Assembly (NCBI GenBank): GCA_964017185.1
Contig: OZ024883.1
Span: 1,612,001 to 1,676,000, forward strand
Length of the DNA: 64,000 bases
From: Rugalucina vietnamica
Lineage: Eukaryota > Mollusca > Bivalvia > Lucinida > Lucinidae
Direction: 5' to 3'
Part shown: one piece after another, positions 1 to 11,862 of the stretch
Layout of the letters: every line of letters starts with the position of its first letter
Position numbering within the stretch: position 1 is the first letter of the stretch
Position numbers and translations under genes: made by a program
Notes under the pieces: generated by a model
What the model was told of the DNA's origin: nothing
What the model saw: the letters and a program-made list of their open reading frames with translations, nothing else
The model's database searches: none

Positions 1-488
1 AAAAGAGTGTGTTGACCGGAAGTGTCATAGTATTACAGGATCATGTGACCTTGGCTGTGTTGAACAGTATCATATGACCTCATATAACGTGTGTCAATCA
101 TGTCCGAGTCATTGTATAAACAAAGTATGTCACGATAAAACAGCATACTACAAAGAAGGCTGTATTCATGGATATTATCTATCGGGAGGCGCGTGTACGC
201 AGTGTTCGACCCGGTGTAAGGACAGGTGTGCAGACGCTTCAGGTGCATGTGAACAGTGTAAGAAGGGTTATTATATGGACCTTAACGGGAACTGTAATTA
301 TTGTCCTCAATGTTCGAGTTGCACCCGAGAGAGTGAGGTGATGTGTCAGGGTTGTAAAACAGGATATTGGGGCGATACTTTTTCTATGAAATGCTATGAG
401 GGATGCATGTTGGATCTGTGTCTCATGACTGAGGGACACTGCCTCAACGTATGTCGGGAAGGATATACTGATAAACTATGTGAAATAC
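1..488 (+). CDS. EGF-like cysteine-rich receptor, ectodomain exon (partial)
   Basis: The frame is open from base 2 (KECVDRKC...) and continues upstream of the window, so the Met at 74 is not the start. The exon encodes about 160 residues dense in CxxC, GYY and GYWG motifs (for example CEQCKKGYYMD, CQGCKTGYWGD), typical of the short EGF/laminin-like repeats in MEGF10/SCARF-type receptors and in mollusc receptor phosphatases. A donor (GTAAGA) at 489 ends the exon in phase 1, and the reading frame loses its cysteines right after it. The next exon I can find (2061-2163) starts in phase 1 and encodes a membrane helix, so this is the juxtamembrane end of an extracellular region. Exact family is uncertain because the rest of the gene is outside the window. 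Confidence 0.72.
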
Positions 489-631
489 GTAAGAAACTGG
501 CTACCGAAATAATTTGTGATTGTCTTTTTATTAAACAGTTTTTTTCATTATTCAATGAACCTACAAGCTTGTCGACCACAAGTATGCATTATCATGTTCT
601 GAATATGTGCGACAATCTGCATAAATTATGA

Positions 632-1131
632 TAACTAATTTGAGACTTGTGCCATACTGACGTCAACAAAAAACGCCTCAGTCAATTTTGACACGCCATA
701 CTGCCAAGATTAACAACTTTAATAATTTTAAATATTGGCCATATCTTTTGCTAACCTTTTACGCATTCGGAAATGCTAAACTGAAATTATTCAGACAGCT
801 GCTTGAAAAATGACATGCCGATGAAAACATACACCCTTCGTAAAATCCCTATTCTGTTACTGAACCGGTCTATCAGGCATCGCTCCTTTCGATTACTGAG
901 AGTTTGCTTTGCTATACCAACACATATGCCATGGAGTGGGATATCCATACGTGACCATATGTTGTTGAAACACATTTTTGAAAACCGAATTTCGTTCTGT
1001 AGCGTTATTGACGTCACTGCAGTTAATGATCAATGCTGAAATGGTAATCGCAGGCAAAATGGTAAAAAGTTTTCAAAGGCTATCCTGGCATGGCTATTTG
1101 ACAAAGAATAGTTTCTATTGTTACTTCTCCT
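632..1131. other. intron sequence, nothing recognised
   Basis: Part of the intron between the ectodomain and transmembrane exons. No coding signal or repeat family recognised. Confidence 0.4.
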
Positions 1132-1850
1132 GCCTTTCAGCGTGAAACGAACTTCCTTACGGATAACGTGTATTTGACGTCTAGGGAAATAAGCGCCAGA
1201 ATATCATTGCTCCATTTTGGCTATTCATTTGAAATAATGTGGCTACGTTATGAAAATTAACTCAAGGTGTGCATCCGAATATAACGGCATCGTTTCTAAA
1301 TTGTTTCATCATTAGAATTCGTAAGCATAAGAGACGTCCACGTCAAAAAGATTTTGCTACAGAAGCGTCGGCGAAAGAGCTAAGGTAACAAAAATCGATA
1401 GAGGGAATCTTATACCGAAGCTAACGATAGTCCCGGACTATGGTGTCGCTTCGAACGACAGAAACCGAACAGTATCATTTTTTCGTTCTGTCTATTTCTT
1501 TTCATGTGCAAAGTCCCCGTGTTTTTATTTTACAGTATTTCAACTTCACGTAGTCCAGTAATGTTACGCTTCAAAATTTTGATGTTCTTAAGTTTGTAAA
1601 ACGACTTTGCACGGCTTTCAAGAATTTTCACGCCAAACACGTGTGAACAATGACGTCAGGATACATTTTTTAAAAATGGTGCAACCAGGCAAGTTTTGAG
1701 AAAAGTGCGCATCCTAACCAAGTTCGGTGTATGCTATACCATGAGAGAGAACGTAAAAATAAGGAAAATGCAAATTTCGTTCATATTGTGTACCTATTGG
1801 CTAAGTTATGCAACATTTTCGATGAGGCGTTTTTTATTGACGTCAGTATA
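1132..1850 (+). repeat. dispersed duplication, copy 1
   Basis: About 720 bp matching 38124-39330 almost end to end. Shared blocks include 'gacgtctagggaaa', 'aaaaatcgatagaggga' and 'aacattttcgatgag'. This copy is uninterrupted, whereas the other carries an R3 insertion. It lies inside the intron of the EGF-like gene. Confidence 0.75.
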
Positions 1851-2060
1851 TTTATGAAACAGTGAAGCGGTATAGCCCCAGAACGCGGCGTCCCATCTGG
1901 GGCTATTCTGTTTGCTTCGAGAAATTTCATCGATAAATGGAATAACATTTCAAAATCAAACCTGATGTTGCTAAACATCAAGGTGTACTAATCTAATTGA
2001 TAGATATGAGAAAGTCCATACTTTACAAATGGGTTAAGCCATTTTGCTTTCTATTGTCAG

Positions 2061-2163
2061 CTTCCACCAGAGACAGCGTGCTCATTGCGCTGTCAGTTAC
2101 TGTCGGCATACTCGGCATTGTTGTAATAACAGCTGTCGGTCTTTTCATTATCAAGAAACAGAG
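2061..2163 (+). CDS. EGF-like receptor, transmembrane exon
   Basis: The acceptor tgctttctattgtcag precedes 2061 and a donor GTATTT follows 2163. The exon enters in phase 1, matching the exon ending at 488, and leaves in phase 2. It encodes STRDSVLIALSVTVGILG followed by IVVITAVGLFIIKKQR: about 24 hydrophobic residues then a basic stop-transfer, so a type I single-pass protein. The cytoplasmic part must come from later exons. The tandem exon-like units starting at 2916 are in a compatible phase but are unproven. Confidence 0.7.
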
Positions 2164-2439
2164 GTATTTTACACTTGATTTGTAGTAAATTTTCAAGCAT
2201 CTACCTATACATTTAGAAGCAATGCAGTCTTTTTCAACAGATCTTGGTTTTGATACTATTCAACTGAAAGCGATGTTCTTTTTCCTATCGACTAAAAGCT
2301 GTATGTTTAAGTCGCGAATGAATCATTCTTCTTCTTTTTCTTCCTATCTGCATTTGTCTGTTTTAAAGCGCATTTCCTATGGCACGTACTTCGACAGCTA
2401 CTTTCGACAAACACCCATTTGAAAAAGATGATTATACCG

Positions 2440-2634
2440 GGGGCCAGTTGTTCAAGACTCCGTTAGCTTAACATCATCGTTAAGACCTCAACTCGTTCGG
2501 TAAATGCGGACTACAAAAGCAAAGACACTGTTATTTTTTGTTGATACAAAATAAAAGTGTATTTGTAATATTTGCATTTAAAATTTTAACGAATCGTTAA
2601 CTAACGACAATGTTAATATTGAACAACTGGCCCC
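2440..2634 (+). mobile_element. MITE-4, copy 1
   Basis: About 195 bp with terminal inverted repeats GGGGCCAGTTGTTCAA / TTGAACAACTGGCCCC and subterminal GTTAACTAACG-like motifs. A second copy lies at 54866-55103 in the opposite orientation. No coding capacity. Lies in the intron after the transmembrane exon, if the gene continues. Confidence 0.75.
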
Positions 2635-2874
2635 AGTACGCGACAACAAGAATTGGCAATTGTTAGGCTAGAAAGGATGTTAGACGGCCACACAAAATCA
2701 TGTGTCATTTCTCTAAGCGGGCCTCAAACGTTTCTCGATTTCGTAATTAAATGTGATATTTTTTTACAATAACCATGGATAAAGATCAATAATTTCCTTA
2801 TGCTATAAGTCAACGCTTCAAACGTGTTGCGGTAAGCGATTGATACGTTCCGGCTTAATTATGAGAGCTTCCAA

Positions 2875-4206
2875 ACTCTTCTACTGGTTGATGATGTTAT
2901 GTTGTTATCTTTCAGAGGGTCACTGTGCCACCCTAGAGATGTACTGTTCTGTTTACCGAGTGCCAAAGAAGCAGGACCCAGACAGGAAACTGATGGTGGT
3001 TCTACTGGTTGTAATGTTGTTATCTTTCAGAGGGTCACTGTGCCACCCTAGGGATGTACTGTTCTGCCTACCGGGTGCCAAAGAAGCAGGACCCAGACAG
3101 GAAACTGATGGATGATTCTACTGGTTGATGATGTTATGTTGTTATCTTTCAGAAGGTCACTATGCCACCGTAGAGATGTACTGCTCTGCCTACCGATTGC
3201 CAAAGAAGCAGGACCCAGACTGGAAACTGATGGATGATTCTACTGGTTGATGATGTTATGTTGTTATCTTTCAGAAGGTCACTGTGCCACCGTAGAGATG
3301 TACTGTTCTGCATACCGGGTGCCAAAGAAGCAGGACCCAGACAATAAACTGATGGTGGTTCTACTGGTTGTTATGTTGTTACCTTTCAGAGAGTCAATGT
3401 GCCACCCTAGAGATGTACTGTTCTGGCTATCGAGTGCCAAAGAAGCAGGACCCAGACAGGAAACTGATGGTGGTTCTACTGGTTGTAATGTTGTTATCTT
3501 TCAGAGGGTCACTGTGCCACCCTAGGGATGTACTGTTCTGCCTACCGGGTGCCAAAGAAGCAGGACCCAGACAGGAAACTGATGGATGATTCTACTGGTT
3601 GATGATGTTATGTTGTTATCTTTCAGAAGGTCACTATGCCACCGTAGAGATGTACTGCTCTGCCTACCGATTGCCAAAGAAGCAGGACCCAGACAGGAAA
3701 CTGATGGATGATTCTACTGGTTGATGATGTTATGTTGTTATCTTTCAGAAGGTCACTGTGCCACCGTAGAGATGTACTGTTCTGCATACCGGGTGCCAAA
3801 GAAGCAGGACCCAGACAGGAAATTGAGGGTGGTTCTACTGGTTGATGATGTTATGTTGTTATCTTTCAGAGGGTCACTGTGCCATCCTAGAGATGTACTG
3901 TTCTGCCTACCGGATTCCAAAGAAGCAGGACCCAGACAGGAAACTGGTGGATGGTTCAACTGGTTGATGATGTTGTGTTGTTATCTTTCAGAGGGTTACT
4001 GTGCCATTCTAGAGATGAACTGTTCTGCCTACCGAGTGCCAAAGAAGCAGGACCCAGACAAGCAACTGAGGGTGGTTCTACTGGTTGATGATGACCGATT
4101 GTTATGTTGTTATCTTTCAGAGGGTCACTGTGCCACCCTAGAGATGTACTGTTCTGCCTACCGGGTGCCAAAGAAGCAGGAATCAGACAGGAAACTGAGG
4201 GTGGTA
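2875..4206 (+). repeat. 11-unit tandem repeat of an exon-like unit
   Basis: Eleven units of 115-129 bp. Each contains ttgttatctttcag (ends at 2915, 3030, 3152, 3274, 3389, 3504, 3626, 3748, 3869, 3991, 4120), a good splice acceptor, followed by about 85 bp open in two frames in every unit (GSLCHPRDVLFC or EGHCATLEMYC). A GT suitable as a donor follows the open stretch in only some units; others read gatggatgatt. Units 2-4 are repeated as units 6-8 at 474 bp spacing, a higher-order duplication. The units could be duplicated cytoplasmic exons of the EGF-like receptor, or a minisatellite grown from one exon edge. Confidence 0.8.
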
Positions 4207-4510
4207 ATCCGAGATTGTTTAATAACTCATGTTTGACCGCTCATGGGCACCAGAACCAATCTGTAACGCCATATTAAACTTTAAACTTGCAGGCTTTCTC
4301 AGTTAGATCTCAGCTCATCGCGTATCTATTTTATTTTATACTTTACAGTGAAAACCAATGTATATTAAAACTTCATAAAAATTGGTAATTTCATTGATAT
4401 GAAATTTCACTGATATCAAATCTCACTGATATCAAAAGTAACTAGTGACTGATATCAGCCTATATCTTCACTGTAGAAGACGAACTACTTTTTTCAGTTA
4501 AAAGTATGAA

Positions 4511-4620
4511 ATAAAAGGAAAATTTGCTTTTTTCGCACTCGTGAAAATTCTGATGTTTTCAAGTCACTCGATGAAACATATTTCGTATTCATCTCAAAAA
4601 AGCAAATATCCTCTATTTAT
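4511..4620. mobile_element. short MITE with 'ATTTGCTTTTTT' ends
   Basis: 110 bp with inverted ends ataaaaggaaaatttgcttt / aagcaaatatcctctattta and a centre containing 'gtcactcgatgaaacat'. Non-coding. Confidence 0.55.
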
Positions 4621-4639
4621 CCGTTCCAGCCATCATCAA

Positions 4640-4890
4640 CAGCCTGGACTACGTAGTTCCAACCTGGGGCCCAGATGATCCATACACCAGCCTATCCGGA
4701 AACCAGGGGTATGAACGCCCGGTGACCAGTACTAGTGACCATTAGATACCAGCCCATATTTTATCATGTACACCGTGCACCAGCCTATTAGGGAACCAGG
4801 GTAACCAGTGACCAGTGACCAGTGATGAACACTGAACTACCATGTACACCATACACTAGCCTATCCAGTGACCAGTAGTGACCAATAGAT
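4640..4890 (+). repeat. CCAGTGA-type tandem repeat
   Basis: Irregular repetition of 'gtgaccagt', 'accagccta' and 'catgtacacc', with two related halves (about 4640-4760 and 4765-4890). Confidence 0.6.
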
Positions 4891-5068
4891 ACCAGCCACT
4901 CTTTTTCGTGTATTGACGTTGATTTCGTTGAGGTTTTATGTTCTAGGAAATACTGGGTCTGTAAATGATAAAATATGTAGCAATGGGTTCAGTTTCATCC
5001 TTGATGTATACAGGTAGACAAGTTACCAGGGTAAAAAGTAATTAACAATGAAGTACAACGCAATATAC

Positions 5069-5346
5069 ATCAGGCAAACATGTCCGTGCAATATATACCC
5101 CCATTAAACCCCACTTTTATATAGAAAAAATGGGGTTTGCAGAGGTATACCTAATTTGCTCATTTTTGATCCATAACATAAATTGTGGGTACTCGTAAGA
5201 ACCGTCTCGGCGAGGCGGCTCTAACAAGTACTCACAATGTATGTTTTGAGCTTAAATGTAAAAAATATCCAAATTTTCGTAATTAAATTTTTCAATTTTA
5301 CAACTCAAGAAAAATCTTTGTATCTCATGGGCGTGTTCTCGTAATG
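5069..5346 (+). mobile_element. MITE-2 copy
   Basis: Begins atcaggcaaacatgtcc, ends gggcgtgttctcgtaat. Contains the 'gtggggtttgcag' block and the family's central palindrome (gaaccgtctcggcgaggcgg), diverged in this copy. Confidence 0.8.
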
Positions 5347-5414
5347 ATATATTTTGCTACCATATGAAACTGACCAGTGTTGTCTAGGGTGATACTGCTT
5401 CTAGCATAATGTTT

Positions 5415-5505
5415 GAGCCTGTGCGTGAGAAAACCAACAATTTGAGTTTCGACCAGGCCCGAGACAAACCGGGCGGTACAGACTCAGAAGATGGCTAGAG
5501 GCTGG
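5415..5505 (-). mobile_element. MITE-1 fragment
   Basis: One end only (gagcctgtgcgtgagaaaac) plus the 'gaccaggcccgagacaaac' block. The palindromic half is absent. Confidence 0.65.
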
Positions 5506-5869
5506 AAATTTGCAAAAAAATGCAAGATAGAAAAGTTTTTCAATTGAATTTAAATTAATGTTCGTAAGGTTATATAATGCGCTTAAAGTTAAGACTAGCA
5601 TAAGATTTACTTCAGGTATCCTTTGAGAATTAATAGCCGATAACCACTAGTTGATAGATCACTGGTCCCTCATCGATCACTGGTCGCCTTATGCTAGTTT
5701 TTTCAGCTGTAATTCAATTCAATTCAATTCTTTATTTCTCTACAGGAAACAGTTTCATGTAACAACAGGAGGTACATACATATATAACATGCAAAAAGTT
5801 GGAACTAAGTGGTCACATACACACTCGGGAGAACAACAGATTTTTTTTTTAAAATACTTAAATTTAAAT

Positions 5870-6072
5870 TTTCAGTCGAAAATAATTGATGTTTTTAAAT
5901 TTTTGCTCAAACTATACATTTTGGGAATACTGTGTCGGTTCGAATGAGTACCCACAATGCATAGTTTGGATCAAAAATAAGAAAAACAGGTATACCCCTG
6001 CAAACCCCTGTTTCGCTATGTAAAAGTGGGGTATACGGGATAATACAATTCACGGATATGTTTTCCTGAAGG
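5870..6072 (-). mobile_element. MITE-2 copy, truncated
   Basis: Reverse orientation. The core has decayed on one side, while 'aggtatacccctgcaaaccc' and the cggatatgttttcctga end are kept. Confidence 0.65.
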
Positions 6073-6195
6073 AGAATAGGTTAATAATAATATAATTGGT
6101 CATTTTTTTGAAAATATTAATCTTTATATCGATTGCATTCTTGCCAGATGCAAAATTACAGTAATTCTCTTTGGCTCCATGTTGCCGTTAAATCT

Positions 6196-6275
6196 TAAGG
6201 GTCGCTGACGAGGCTTAAGTAGCCGAAACCAACGGCATGGCCCATTGCCTTTCTCATTGACATTTTCGCTGCTCT
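6196..6275 (+). repeat. R6 repeat fragment
   Basis: Shares 'gaggcttaagtagccgaaac' and 'tttctcattgacat...gctgctcttaaa' with an inverted copy at 33223-33363. Probably the 3' end of a retroelement (inference). Confidence 0.5.
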
Positions 6276-6280
6276 TAAAT

Positions 6281-6517
6281 GAGCTGCATCGTGAGTAAAC
6301 CGGATTTTTGCCTTTGCGAAAACAAAGACGCAGATCAGCTTCGCACTAACTGCCGAAAGCTGATCAGCGCCTTTGTTTTCGCTACACGGATAGTACAATT
6401 CCTATTCTTCCTAATTCCAAAATTGCAAGCGTCTAGCCTTTTCCTGAGACTATATAGGCCGGTTTGTGTCGGAACTGGTCGGAAACCCCGAAGAACGCTT
6501 TTCTCGCGTCGCGGCTC
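6281..6517 (+). mobile_element. MITE-1 copy
   Basis: Ends GAGCTGCATCGTGAG and GCGTCGCGGCTC. Flanked by AAAT on both sides (6277-6280, 6518-6521), a likely 4-bp target duplication. The palindrome gcgaaaacaaagacgcagat... is imperfect at its centre in this copy. Confidence 0.85.
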
Positions 6518-7149
6518 AAATGATTTAAGTTTTACATTCTCGTGCCGCCATATATGTAATTGACGGTACGGCGAAAAGCTAGCATTGCTTGTGATGAACC
6601 CTATCAATAGCTATAGTTGTTCCCTCGTTGTCCTTGATTTCCGACATTTTTATTAATATTCGCAAGAGCACATTAGACAGAGCTGCCAGCTTCTACTGTA
6701 ACCCTTCACGGCATGCGATTTTTCAAGATTTCTATCTGATTGGATGATTTGAAGAGGGACAAAAGCAAATCGCTAATCTCTCAGGGATCATTTCTGTCAG
6801 ATTAATTATTCTTAGGGTGTTTGATTTCCTTGAAAACAAACCTTAACTTCACTGCACACTGCATGAAAACCTCGATTTACGCGAATTTACAAACATATGC
6901 AAATATTTGGTAAATTTATGGAATTACATGCGCTAATCATTTTCAATGGTTTCTTCATAAAAGTAAATGTATCAAAAATTTACTGGTGCTTGCATATTAA
7001 TAAAATACTTGGCAAATGTTGAGTCGAAATTTGCTGGGAATTTACATGACAGGTAAATGTTGCGATGAATTTGACTTTTATTTTCTTGCGTTGTTTTGCA
7101 TGTGTAAACATTGACATTTGCAATTATTTTACATATCCTATGTGTGCCT

Positions 7150-8130
7150 TTAGCTTGCCGCATTTACCAAGGCATGCATATCATTGAAATGTCAATATTT
7201 GATATCTGATTTACGTATCTTCCGTAAATGCGAATGTTTGTCTCTTTTGATAACGTTGTTTACATGTCCAAAGACTGGCATTAGCAATCATTTTGCATAC
7301 CCTATGTGTGCCTTTAGCTTGCCGCATTTACGATGGTATGTATACTATTGGCTATGCCTAAGTTTGATAGTTGATTTACATATCTTCTGTAAACGTAAAT
7401 ATTTGTTTCGTTTGGTTGCGTTTTTGTACATGTTCAAAGACTGGCATTTGCAATCATTTTACATATCTTATGTGTGCCTTTAGCTTGCCGCATTTACAAT
7501 GGTATGTATAATATTGGCCATGCCAATATTTGATTACTTATTTACGTATCTTCCGTAAACGTTAATCTTTGTTGCTTTTGATTGCGTTGTTGTATATGTT
7601 CAAAGACTGGCATTAGCAATCATATTGCATACCCTATGTGTGCCTTTAGCTTGCCGCATTTAAAATGGTATGTATACTATTGGCTATGCCTAAATTTGAT
7701 AGCTGATTTACGTATCTTCTGTAAACGTAAATATTTGTTTCGTTTGGTTGCGTTTTTGTACATGTTCAAAGACTGGCATTTGCAATCATTTTGCATACCT
7801 TATGTATGCCTTTAGTTTGCCGCATTTACAATGGTATGTATAATATTGGGTATGCCAATATTTGATTACTTATTTACGTATCTTCCGTAAACCGTTAATC
7901 TTTGTTTCTTTTGATCGCGTTGTTGTACATGTTAAAAGACTGGCATTTCAAATCATTTTGCATACCTTATGCATGCCTTTAGCTTGCCGCATTTAAAATG
8001 GTATGTATACATCTAGCTATGTCAATATTTGATGGCTGATTGACGTATCTTCCGCAAACATTAATGTTTGTTTCGTTTTGTTGCGCTGTTGTACATGTTC
8101 AAAAACTGACATTAGCAATCTTTTGCATAC
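7150..8130 (+). repeat. 165-bp tandem satellite, about 6 units
   Basis: The landmark 'agcttgccgcattta' recurs at about 7151, 7316, 7481, 7647, 7812 and 7979. Each unit also has 'gactggcatt(t/a)gcaatcat' and 'cgtatcttc(c/t)gtaaacg'. A decayed partial unit precedes 7150. Short open frames here are repeat translations, not genes. Confidence 0.85.
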
Positions 8131-8208
8131 CTTATGCAAAATGTAACAGATTTTTCGAATTATTTGATGAATATTCATTTCTGGCATCGCCCGTGGTATT
8201 TAAATTCA

Positions 8209-8291
8209 GGTTTTTTTCCCACCTCGGTTTTTGGAGTGGGAATCTTTTTCTGATTGCGCCTTTTCCTGATCTTTGCCTACTTGTGCCTTTT
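8209..8291 (+). repeat. R3 family, short copy (left hairpin arm)
   Basis: The last 83 bp of R3 (cccacctcggtttttggag ... gatctttgcctacttgtg). It forms an almost perfect inverted repeat with 8323-8402 across a 31-bp spacer. Confidence 0.8.
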
Positions 8292-8322
8292 CATGTTCAG
8301 TGTTGGCATTGGACGGTGATAG

Positions 8323-8697
8323 AAAGGTACAAGTAGGCAAAGATCAGGAAAAGGCGCAATCAGAAAAAGATTCCCACTCCAAAAACCGAGGTGGGAAAAA
8401 ACCAAACTAACAATCAGGTACTTATACCATGAAACATATCGTAAGCCGAATGAGCAGCTATTTTCCCAATAGGTGGCCACTCAGTTACCTTAACTTAACT
8501 AAAAATATGAAAACATACATAAGGCGCCAACAGCACAAAAAATTTTAAACACCAAGACATAAAACAAAAAGAACCACTACAGAAGTATCGACTTGGAACG
8601 ATCAGTAACACAAAGTTACTGGCGGGCTTAAACCGGTTTTACAGGTACCTAACCTCACCCTCAGCTTCTGCAGTGGTTCACAACATTTAGTTAGTTC
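8323..8697 (-). repeat. R3 family copy
   Basis: Reverse-oriented R3. It starts at the shared 3' end (ggtacaagtaggcaaagatc) and runs to 'cctcaccctcagcttctgca', tail-to-tail with the short copy at 8209. Confidence 0.8.
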
Positions 8698-8699
8698 TA

Positions 8700-9659
8700 T
8701 ATGTAATGATAGTCTAATCATAATTATTAGTTTCGTGATTAGACCATATTTAATCATATGATATTCTGTTCGACAAATTATTATACACTTTCGAGTCGGT
8801 TGTGTGACCAGAACCGCCTGATGGTGACAGTTTTTCTCATGATAAGGATCAAAACGAAACATTCGTTTTCCCTCCACGTTTAATTAAACAGATTTGCAGA
8901 CAACATATGGGGTTCGGTCAGATAATTAATCAAAGGTGCAGGGGAATGATAAGCTACATGTATGACGTCTCAGTCATAATGTATTGATATGCAAGCAAAC
9001 ACAATTTACATAAATCAACTTTTTGGCAACACGAATAAATACAGTTTCAAAGAGTCCTGTCAACCAAATACCTAACATGCATTTTGCTTACAAATGCCTT
9101 CATTGTAGCAAAGATTACACTCTATGCAGTCTTGGCGAGCTACTTGGTAACTTGATTGCGTAAAAAGTTCGAAAACAAAACAATGTTACAATGTTGCATT
9201 TTATATAATTAGAGTTTTTTATTTTCGCCAAAGAAACATCAAAAATAATATAGTTAGAACAGATTGTTTTCAAATTGAATATAACTGCATCTTATTAAAT
9301 CTACCTATAACAATCCTAAATACTAAACAACGGCAACAACAAATTTTAAAACGAAACTTTACAGTTATTAAACTCAAAAGTTATAAACACGCCCCTATTT
9401 TTCATTGAATATTGCTAACCGAATATTTTTCGACTATGCCTGAACTGTTTTGCAGAAAGTACATTTCCAAGAGTTAGAATATTAATTTTGCTTAGTTTAA
9501 AGTGAACGAATTACGGAATAAATCTGTGTGCAGCGGACCGTGGTCAAATGTGCTGTGCTGTCTTGCATAAACGGTACATTGTTTACGGCATTGAATATCG
9601 AACAATTCTGAATGCATTTTATTTGGCTTTAATTAACACAAAAGACACTTTTTTTTCTA
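8700..9659. other. no gene or known repeat seen
   Basis: AT-rich sequence with no convincing reading frame or splice pair. Confidence 0.4.
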
Positions 9660-9790
9660 AAGTACCGGTCCCACTGAATCGTAAGCAATCGTACGATTGT
9701 CTAATCATAAGATTATTGATAAGACTGCGAATGCATTTATAAAATGTTTTCCATCGTATTGCGATCGTAAGCGCAGTGAGACTGGAACTT
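9660..9790. mobile_element. small MITE, 'AAGTNCCNGTCYCACTG' ends
   Basis: 131 bp with inverted ends aagtaccggtcccactg / cagtgagactggaactt and internal palindrome 'aatcgtacgatt'. Immediately followed by a related, longer element. Confidence 0.6.
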
Positions 9791-9791
9791 A

Positions 9792-10329
9792 AAGTACCGG
9801 TCCCACGGAATCGTAAGCTATCGTACGATTGTTAAATCACCAGTTTTGTGGTAAGACTGCGCATGCAAATTATGTAGAATGTTTTCCAACGTGTTTATGC
9901 TTTCTTCATCTGCACATCGGGTCCAAAGAAATGACCCCCACAATCGTATTTAGCGATCTTAAACCCCAAAGAACGCATTTTTTGGTGATAATGATAACAA
10001 ATAGGTGCTTATTAATACTGTTGACTGTTAGGAATAAGTTCCTTTCTTTGGCGTGGACCACATATGGCCATATAATTCAAAAGCTGTTTCTTGGAGCTTG
10101 CATAAATTATGATTCATTATAGACTGGAGAAAGTAGAAACATAAGTAATGGCAGATAGCAAGTTCCAGAGATAATACTTATCAGTCACTAGAAATAGTAT
10201 TCTATGAATGGGACAGAAGATACACATACCAGAATCTAATGAATATAATGACCAGTTTATGTATTTACACATTCTGATCAGTGACAGATCTAAATTGTTG
10301 ATATCTTAAGCGCAGTGGGACAGGCACTT
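9792..10329. mobile_element. related longer element with the same ends
   Basis: 538 bp with ends aagtaccggtcccacgg and cagtgggacaggcactt. The first 100 bp match the preceding element and the middle is unrelated. No coding frame. Confidence 0.55.
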
Positions 10330-11284
10330 GAGCAAATAATGACCTAGAAAATTCAGGTTTTCGGTCAGGAATTTTGTTTTAAAGGCCGCTTGTCGCTACA
10401 ATGTAAATTATTGGTACAGAATTCGCACAGCCCATGAAGAATTCAATGCGTCACATACAGACGTCGCGTAAGATGTTCAGGCACAACTTGCGATTTTTCA
10501 CGGCTCTTGGTGCTACATGTAAAATGCTGCCATTTCATTTTTTTTTTTTTTGAAGTAGCGGTATGCAAAATATATCAAAATAAAGACTTTGAAACCATGC
10601 AGCTTTTAGACCATGTGCAGGTTTGATGTGTCTTATGACCTATTAATGAATACCAGTGCTTCACAGATGAATAAGTGCCAATTGTTCTTTGAAAATGAAT
10701 TATCCGGCACAATTGGATTTTTACAAACTTGATGACGTATATGTGACGTCACGTGACCTCAAATTTGCCATCTTATAACTATACGGCACTGCTGCAGTCT
10801 CTCCCAGGCTATGTTGACACCGGTCTGATAAACCAAACTTTGCACACCAATGCATTTAATGTCTCTACAGATTCGACGTAAATACACTATATTAGGTCGA
10901 TTTCGTCGACTATGACCATTCAGACAAGCTAGCATCATTGCCAATCAGTGCAACTTAAAACTGGAAAAACTTATGTTTTCAATGAGATAGCAATGTTTTT
11001 TTGTGCATGGCAAGGGGCAAATTGTTGACGTGCTCGATATCAGTTATTAGCAGTTTTGGATTTTAGTGGAATTGCTATATCTAGGACTGTTAAGTCACAT
11101 TTAATACAAATTATTTCGATACGAAATTCACAACATAGTTTGCAAACAAACGAATGCTTATATTGTGTCAAAATTGATTAAATCGAATTTTTATAGACAT
11201 GAAAAACATTTGAATTACAACTTTTGCGTTTTCAAAGCTCTTCGGTGTAGTTATGTCAGTCTGCTCGTGACAGTTTAGCATTTA
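10330..11284. other. no gene seen
   Basis: Non-coding. Contains a T-run at about 10538-10552 and a CRE-like 'tgacgtcacgtga' near 10744. No assignable feature. Confidence 0.4.
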
Positions 11285-11385
11285 ATGTTTGTTTGTTTGA
11301 ATTAATTCTAGACATCCCAGTCAACAGCTATGATCATGTAGGGACGTGGTCTTCATTTTATGGGACTCCTATCTACAAAATTAGA
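11285..11385 (-). mobile_element. SINE 3' fragment
   Basis: Contains 'catcccagtcaacagctatg', the reverse complement of the 3' region of the tRNA-derived SINE seen whole at 62748-62958. Confidence 0.5.
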
Positions 11386-11421
11386 ATGTACAAAACGTGC
11401 TTCAGTCTAACCACCCACAGA

Positions 11422-11520
11422 AAAAGGTACAAGTAGACAACGATCAGGAAAAGGCGCAATCAGAAAAAAAGATTCCCACTCCAAAAACCGAGGTGGGGGG
11501 AAAAACTAAATTAACAAGCC
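11422..11520 (-). repeat. R3 family, short copy
   Basis: About 98 bp of the R3 3' end in reverse (aaaggtacaagtagac ... ccgaggtgggg). Confidence 0.75.
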
Positions 11521-11747
11521 AGTAAGAATATATGTACGGATTAACTTGAGCAAGCTCCGCCTGAGCAGTTAACCAGTAATCCGATGGTCAGTCAGTAGCG
11601 TACATGTATATGCTTTCACTGAAGACACAAACAGCCCATCTATTTCTTTAGGCCTCAAAGGGCGGCGGCCATATTCCCACCATATATTGTGCCGGACGCG
11701 GCTTTCACTTTACCAGTAAATGTGACGGATATGCGGGATAACAGCTA

Positions 11748-11862
11748 AGAGAGTTTCGTTTAACTCCCTACAGTACTGGGAATACCTAGGGAGCAATGGC
11801 TCCGTCCCGACATGACTGAAAAAATGTTGACTGAGACGTTAAACCTCAATATAAACAAACAA
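11748..11862 (+). mobile_element. SINE 3' fragment
   Basis: 'ctccctacagtactggg', 'ggctccgtcccgacatgact' and 'tgactgagacgttaaacctc' match the tail of the SINE at 62748-62958, in forward orientation. Confidence 0.6.

Noticed and set aside
2840-4236. Overlapping open frames across the tandem array as one long protein
   Set aside because: The frames run through the acceptor-like tracts, and unit lengths (115-129 bp) do not preserve frame. At most the individual units are exons.
6972-7163. Short frames rich in aromatic residues near the satellite
   Set aside because: Periodic translations of the satellite sequence with no independent support.
7150-8130. CRISPR-like array
   Set aside because: Units are contiguous 165-bp satellites without unique spacers, and the genome is eukaryotic.
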